A stretch of 64,000 nucleotides of DNA from assembly GCF_004664715.2 (NCBI RefSeq), contig NC_051063.1, forward strand, positions 70,232,518 to 70,296,517, read 5' to 3'. Source of the DNA: Peromyscus leucopus. Lineage: Eukaryota > Chordata > Mammalia > Rodentia > Cricetidae. Each line of letters opens with the position of its first letter. Position 1 is the first letter of the stretch. The notes under the pieces were generated by a model. That model worked only from the letters and a program-made list of their open reading frames with translations. It had not been told where the DNA came from and searched no databases. Below, one piece after another: positions 60,470 through 64,000 of this stretch. A program made the translations under genes and the position numbers.

Positions 60470-60569
60470 AATCTATAATAACTTGCCGGAAGTTAAAAAG
60501 AAAAAAGAAGAGCAAAAGAAAAGAGTGATCTTACAGAGTAACAGACTCCGAGCAGAAGTCTTCAAAAAG
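60470..60569 (+). CDS. C10orf90: C10orf90 coding exon E, ALMS motif
   Basis: 100 bp after TCTGTTTCAG, with donor GTAGCT; phase 2 in, phase 0 out. It encodes IYNNLPEVKKKKEEQKKR followed by VILQSNRLRAEVFKK, a highly charged segment predicted to be helical or coiled coil and typical of the end of the ALMS motif. The exon begins about 130 bp after an antisense L1 3'-end fragment, so the L1 forms most of the upstream intron flank. The intron after it is only 86 bp. If that intron were kept, the reading frame would run on 19 codons to a stop at 60624-60626 and replace the normal C terminus. Confidence 0.96.
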
Positions 60570-60655
60570 GTAGCTGCCTGGGGCGCGGGTGTGATGTGGG
60601 TGGTGCACAGAGAGATGGGAACTTGACATCTTTGTTTCCCTGGCTCCTCCTCCAG
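60570..60655 (+). other. Intron E-F of C10orf90 (86 bp)
   Basis: GTAGCT...CTCCAG. Near the minimum size for a mammalian intron. It stays open in frame for 18 codons before a stop at 60624-60626. Confidence 0.93.
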
Positions 60656-60694
60656 CAATTACTGGACCAGCTCCTTCAGAGGAATGCAGTCTGA
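60656..60694 (+). CDS. C10orf90: C10orf90 last coding exon (C terminus)
   Basis: The acceptor CTCCTCCAG at 60655 is followed by 12 codons, QLLDQLLQRNAV, and TGA at 60692-60694. The peptide is identical in my memory to the human C terminus. The short amphipathic helix completes the ALMS motif. The exon continues into the 3' UTR. Confidence 0.96.
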   Translation, partial: QLLDQLLQRNAV

Positions 60695-60808
60695 TCCCAG
60701 GTGGCCCTGCTAGCCACCGCCTGGATCTGGGAAGACTTCCGACGCTGGATGAACCATTAAACTTAACACTATCTTCGCACGTGAAAGATACATTTACTTT
60801 ACTTTTGA

Positions 60809-60839
<31 letters not shown>

Positions 60840-61399
60840 CTAAATGACCCAAACAAACAAAAGCAACAGTCCTGGAGTCAATAGGTCAGCAGGTCAGCAG
60901 TCTGTTGCTGGGACTTCTATCCCTTGGAACCTACTAGACTTAGTCTTTTTTTTTTTTTTTTTTTTTTGGCTTGTGAATTTTACCCATTGCTTCTGAAGTT
61001 TTCAGTATATCATTTCCAACCAAGAAGGAAATTTTTATATATTCAAGTGTGCTTAGATGTTGGGTTATTTTTTTTTCAGGAGGGGGGCATGTTTGGGGTT
61101 TTTTGTTTTTTCAAATTTTTGAGGAGCAAAACTATATCATATTTTAATTCCCAATCCCAATGGCTGCCAGTTCTGAAATCCAAAGTCTGGGTCAAAGTCT
61201 GTTTAGCATACACATCTTGGAGTAGCAGAGGCTGACTTTGAAATGGACAGACGAAGAGGCAGCCAAGTACAGACGAACTGGAGAGCCCTCTGTCTCTCTC
61301 CCACCCCACCCCACAGTGCCCACCTTCGTCAGTCACCAAAGAGCTTGTTTCAGTGGAAGCTTGAGAAAGGCTGGGTGAGGATGTCAGTGTTTTCAGTGT

Positions 61400-61447
61400 G
61401 CGTGCGCGCGCGCGCGCGCGCACGCGCACACACACACACACACACAC
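61400..61447. repeat. (CG)n(CA)n alternating purine-pyrimidine repeat
   Basis: GTGCGTGCGCGCGCGCGCGC followed by CACGCGCACACAC-type sequence, inside the 3' UTR. This kind of tract can adopt Z-DNA. Confidence 0.95.
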
Positions 61448-61566
61448 CAGAAGTTATCTTAATCAAATGACCTAGTGATACCCACTCTTATTTTTTCTTT
61501 CAAGTATTCTTCATAAATATGTATTTGTGGAGTTAAGACCAAATTAGTTTTTGCAACAAAAATGGA

Positions 61567-61572
61567 AATAAA
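61567..61572 (+). promoter_or_regulatory. Polyadenylation signal AATAAA
   Basis: Canonical hexamer 873 bases after the C10orf90 stop. It is followed within about 35 bases by TG-rich sequence (around 61600-61625) that fits a downstream element. Cleavage is expected near 61585-61595. Confidence 0.55.
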
Positions 61573-61590
61573 TGCATTTATTTGAAATTC

Positions 61591-62036
61591 AAGTATTTCT
61601 CTGCCATGTGTTCTGCTCAGTGTGATGACACCTGCCATAACACTAGGGTGACACCGTGCCTCCTTCTCCTCTACCTCTGGCCACCATAGAAGTCCCTGTG
61701 CTTCTGGATTCAGGGCAAGGAATGCTGCCTCTTGGTAGCTGGCGCAAGAGACCCAGGAATGACTGCCCGGTATATACAAACATGCATGTTCACATGTTCA
61801 GGTGCAGGTGTGTGTGGGTACGTGTGTGTTTATTTGAGGAGGCCAGAGGACAAGCTTAGGTATCAGAGTTCAAGTCCCTACATTTAAAAAACAAAAAACA
61901 AACAAACAAAAAACACCTCATTGGCCTGGAGCTAGCCGAATAGGCTTGGCTGACTGTCCACTGAGCCCCAAAGATCCATCTGACCCAGGCTCACCAGCAC
62001 CGGATTGCAGACTGGCATTTATAATAACAAGCAAAT
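61591..62036. other. Intergenic sequence after C10orf90
   Basis: A diverged SINE-like piece at about 61780-61885 ('caggtgcaggtgtgtgtggg', 'ggccagaggacaagcttagg'). Otherwise nothing recognised. Confidence 0.45.
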
Positions 62037-62190
62037 AACCTGGGCAATGGTGGTACACTCCTTTTAATCCCAGCACTGGGGTAGCAGAGGCAGGCAGATC
62101 TCTTAGTTTAAAGCCAGACTGGTCTACAGTGTAAGTCCAGGACAGCCATACACAGAGAGTAGTCTTAAAACAAACAAACAAACAAACAAA
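62037..62190 (+). mobile_element. B1 SINE, diverged
   Basis: 'ttttaatcccagcactgggg' and 'ccaggacagccatacacaga', with a (CAAA)n tail. Confidence 0.9.
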
Positions 62191-63212
62191 CAGAAAAAAA
62201 CCCCAACCAACCAAACAACAAAAACCATGGGCTATGGGGATCCACCTCAATTTGGTGTGCTTTCCCATGCCATGGGCAAGCCATCTCCATTGACAAGAGT
62301 CTTCCCATCTGCTTCATGCCTGCCCTGCTCAGAGGAAGCAACATGACAGAACCACTGGGAACAGAGGCTGTGTGCCACTGCTCTTCCTGGTCTGTGGCCT
62401 TGGGTGGAGATGCCAGCCAGTCAGCATCTCCTAACCAGGAGAGAAACCACAGTGATCTGGAATGTTTAGACTGAATTATTAACCATATAGAGCACTGTCT
62501 AGTAAGAAGTGGAGGCAGCTCTGAAGAGCCCAAGTAGCCACAGAAATCAAGGAGCTGCTCTGGAAGGGTTCAGGTGTAGCTCCACAGATGACGGAAAAAT
62601 TTGTGTACTGCCACACCTGTAGAACTTGCTGAAAATCCACCCTCTGAGGCTTGCCAGAATCCTGCCCTGGAAATGTGCAAGGTTGAGCCCCTCTGCTAGA
62701 GCAGTGGTCGGGGAGTGGGGGGCGGGGTCAGCATGCTTTACAGGGCCTGGTCCCGAAGCCTGCTGAGCTGTATCTCTCCAGCGCCCCCTACTGACAAAGT
62801 TTAGCATTTCCCAGCATCCTAAGGGAGACTATACAAACTCCATTTTAACTGAGCAGACAAAAAAGGGTGGATTTGGAGGTGAAATGGAGAATACAATGAA
62901 GACCTGGCACAGTAGGTTGTTTAGCATTGCCTCAGTTTCCTTAATTGCCAGATGCAAGTAAATATAGTGCCTTCTTCATGCTGTTGCTATGGAAACAAAG
63001 TGGATGTGAGTGGAGTGTGTGGAAGGATGTCTGGCCCAAAGCAAATACACCATGAGTGTTTCCTGGCATGCACAGAGGTGGGAGGAGGCATACATGGGCC
63101 ATGAGTTGGTTGAGAGAGCTTGGCAGTGAAATGCTTTAAAAGGCCATTGAATGCTTGGCTTTGCTGTGGCTGGTCAGTCCTGTAGGCAGGAAGTTTTATT
63201 ATAAAGTTTGGT
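62191..63212. other. Intergenic sequence, nothing recognised
   Basis: Overlapping short minus-strand frames only. No repeat family or exon recognised. Confidence 0.45.
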
Positions 63213-63410
63213 TGGGGGCTAGGGAGGTGACTTCTTAGGTAGAGGCTTTCCCTGGGCCTGACAAGCTGATTTTGACCCCTGGGACCCACAGAGTAGAAGG
63301 GAGAGCTAACTCTCACAGATTGTCCTCTGGACCTCCTCTTGTGCACCATGGCATGTGCATGCCTCCACATAAAACAATGTGAACTAATAAGTAAATAAAT
63401 GCAAAATGTT
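63213..63410 (+). mobile_element. B2/B3 SINE
   Basis: 'gggggctagggaggtgactt' head, 'attgtcctctggacctcctc' middle and an A/T-rich tail. Confidence 0.78.
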
Positions 63411-63439
63411 TGGAAAAATCAAGTTTGGAGTTGACTTTA

Positions 63440-63550
63440 GTTTTAGTTTTTTGAGTAGAGTTTCGTACAGCCCAGGCTAATTCTGAACTCTCTATGTAGC
63501 AGAGGCTGGCCTTGAACTCCTGATTGTTCTGTATCCACTTCCCAAGCTCC
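63440..63550 (-). mobile_element. B1-type SINE fragment, antisense
   Basis: 'cgtacagcccaggctaattc' and 'gaggctggccttgaactcct'. It lacks the distal end. Confidence 0.75.
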
Positions 63551-64000
63551 GGGCTTCTTGTAAACTCACTCATGCCCTCTATGTTCCTCTGACTTTGGGA
63601 ACCATTTCAAAGCAGCTCAGCAAAGTAATGCTTGGTTTTTTTTGTTTTTTTTTTTTTGTTTTTTTTTGTACTGTTAGGGCCTCTTCAGGTGTCCCAGTGA
63701 GTTCCTATGTACCGCTTAATCGCTTTTTGAAAAATACACATTTTAAGTCAAATCTATGATAGTTAAGGACAGTCTTTTTTGTATGAAGATCCTGAGACAT
63801 CTGTCCTTACTTTTCTTTAGTATCTGCAGAGCAGTTCCAAAGCTTTTTCCCATACATTCAAATTCGGGGCCCAGCTGTTTCCAGACTGTTGGATGATACT
63901 TAAGGAGGTGAGTCTGTGTTAGCTAACATTTTAAAGAAAGAATGCTAGACAGAACCACAGTTTTCAAGAGGTCATAAAACACTCACCTTCAGTGCAAATC
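63551..64000. other. Intergenic end of window
   Basis: T-rich runs at 63637-63668, then a splice-flanked open segment at 63821-63907 (see findings). Nothing else recognised. Confidence 0.45.

Larger units (their letters stand above)
30227..61590 (+). other. C10orf90: C10orf90/FATS orthologue, 3' part of gene (six coding exons plus 3' UTR)
   Basis: The translated exons join into about 283 residues that I recognise as the C-terminal part of C10orf90 (FATS, fragile-site associated tumour suppressor). The ending with RIYNNLPEVKKKKEEQKKR and QLLDQLLQRNAV is distinctive. Seen: six exons with AG acceptors and GT donors, and phases that fit at all five internal junctions. Known of the family: human FATS is about 700 residues, is described as an E3 ubiquitin-conjugating factor acting on p53 and as a p21/HDAC1 regulator, and ends in the ALMS motif found in the centrosomal proteins ALMS1 and CEP295. 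Inferred: about 400 N-terminal residues are encoded before the window, because the first exon here needs one base from an upstream exon. The human neighbours are ADAM12 (on the 3' side) and DOCK1. The gene symbol is the human one; the mouse locus is D7Ertd443e. The 3' end is placed from the AATAAA at 61567. Confidence 0.93.
60695..61590 (+). other. C10orf90: C10orf90 3' UTR
   Basis: Sequence from the stop codon to the first AATAAA in this strand. It holds two long T tracts (about 60810-60834 and 60944-60967), a CG/CA alternating repeat (61400-61447) and otherwise unique sequence with no open frame of note. A weak ATTAAA at 60756-60761 could serve as a proximal poly(A) signal. The extent is inferred from signals only. 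Confidence 0.6.

Noticed and set aside
61591..64000. First exon or CpG island of ADAM12 expected from human gene order
   Set aside because: No CpG-rich block and no signal-peptide exon of that gene is visible. It must lie further downstream.

Overview
This window is ordinary mammalian nuclear DNA: low gene density, intronic, and full of rodent retrotransposons. I see no operons, phage, CRISPR arrays or other prokaryotic features. The SINE set (B1, B2/B3, B4 and ID elements, with Lx-type L1s) marks a muroid rodent. The youngest B1 copies carry the 'ggaaaggcgcaaagctacac' type of 3' half rather than the usual mouse form, which points to a cricetid (hamster, vole or deer mouse group). That assignment is an inference.

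The one protein-coding gene I can support is the 3' half of the C10orf90/FATS orthologue (mouse D7Ertd443e) on the + strand. Six coding exons lie at 30227-30514, 33588-33772, 36049-36226, 56756-56819, 60470-60569 and 60656-60694. Every junction has GT/AG splice sites and all phases agree. Together they encode about 283 C-terminal residues, ending in the ALMS motif shared with ALMS1 and CEP295. The exons coding for the N-terminal part, including the large one expected for this gene, lie before the window. Bases 1-30226 are therefore read as an intron. A 3' UTR of about 0.9 kb probably ends just after the AATAAA at 61567. Bases after about 61600 are intergenic. In human, ADAM12 is the next gene on this side, but I see none of it here.

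Region by region: 1-30 kb is intron with old L1M and MER2-like fossils, several Lx 3'-end fragments, a 4-kb Lx element (12.4-16.5 kb, antisense), nested LTRs, a recent ID, a recent B1 next to a 55-nt G tract, and a solo LTR with a perfect 6-bp target duplication (23847-24264) in the same orientation as the gene. 30-36 kb holds the first three exons in mostly unique sequence. 36-57 kb is a 20.5-kb intron dominated by an antisense, nearly full-length ancient L1M (about 42.7-48.0 kb) with SINEs inserted in it. 57-61.6 kb holds the last three exons and the 3' UTR. 61.6-64 kb is intergenic with SINE fragments and one splice-flanked open segment.

I did not find a new biological system. The items most worth checking are the sense-oriented solo LTR as a possible intronic promoter of a short ALMS-motif isoform, the 86-bp penultimate intron whose retention would change the C terminus, a diverged direct duplication at 27.9/28.9 kb, and the splice-flanked open segment at 63.8 kb.
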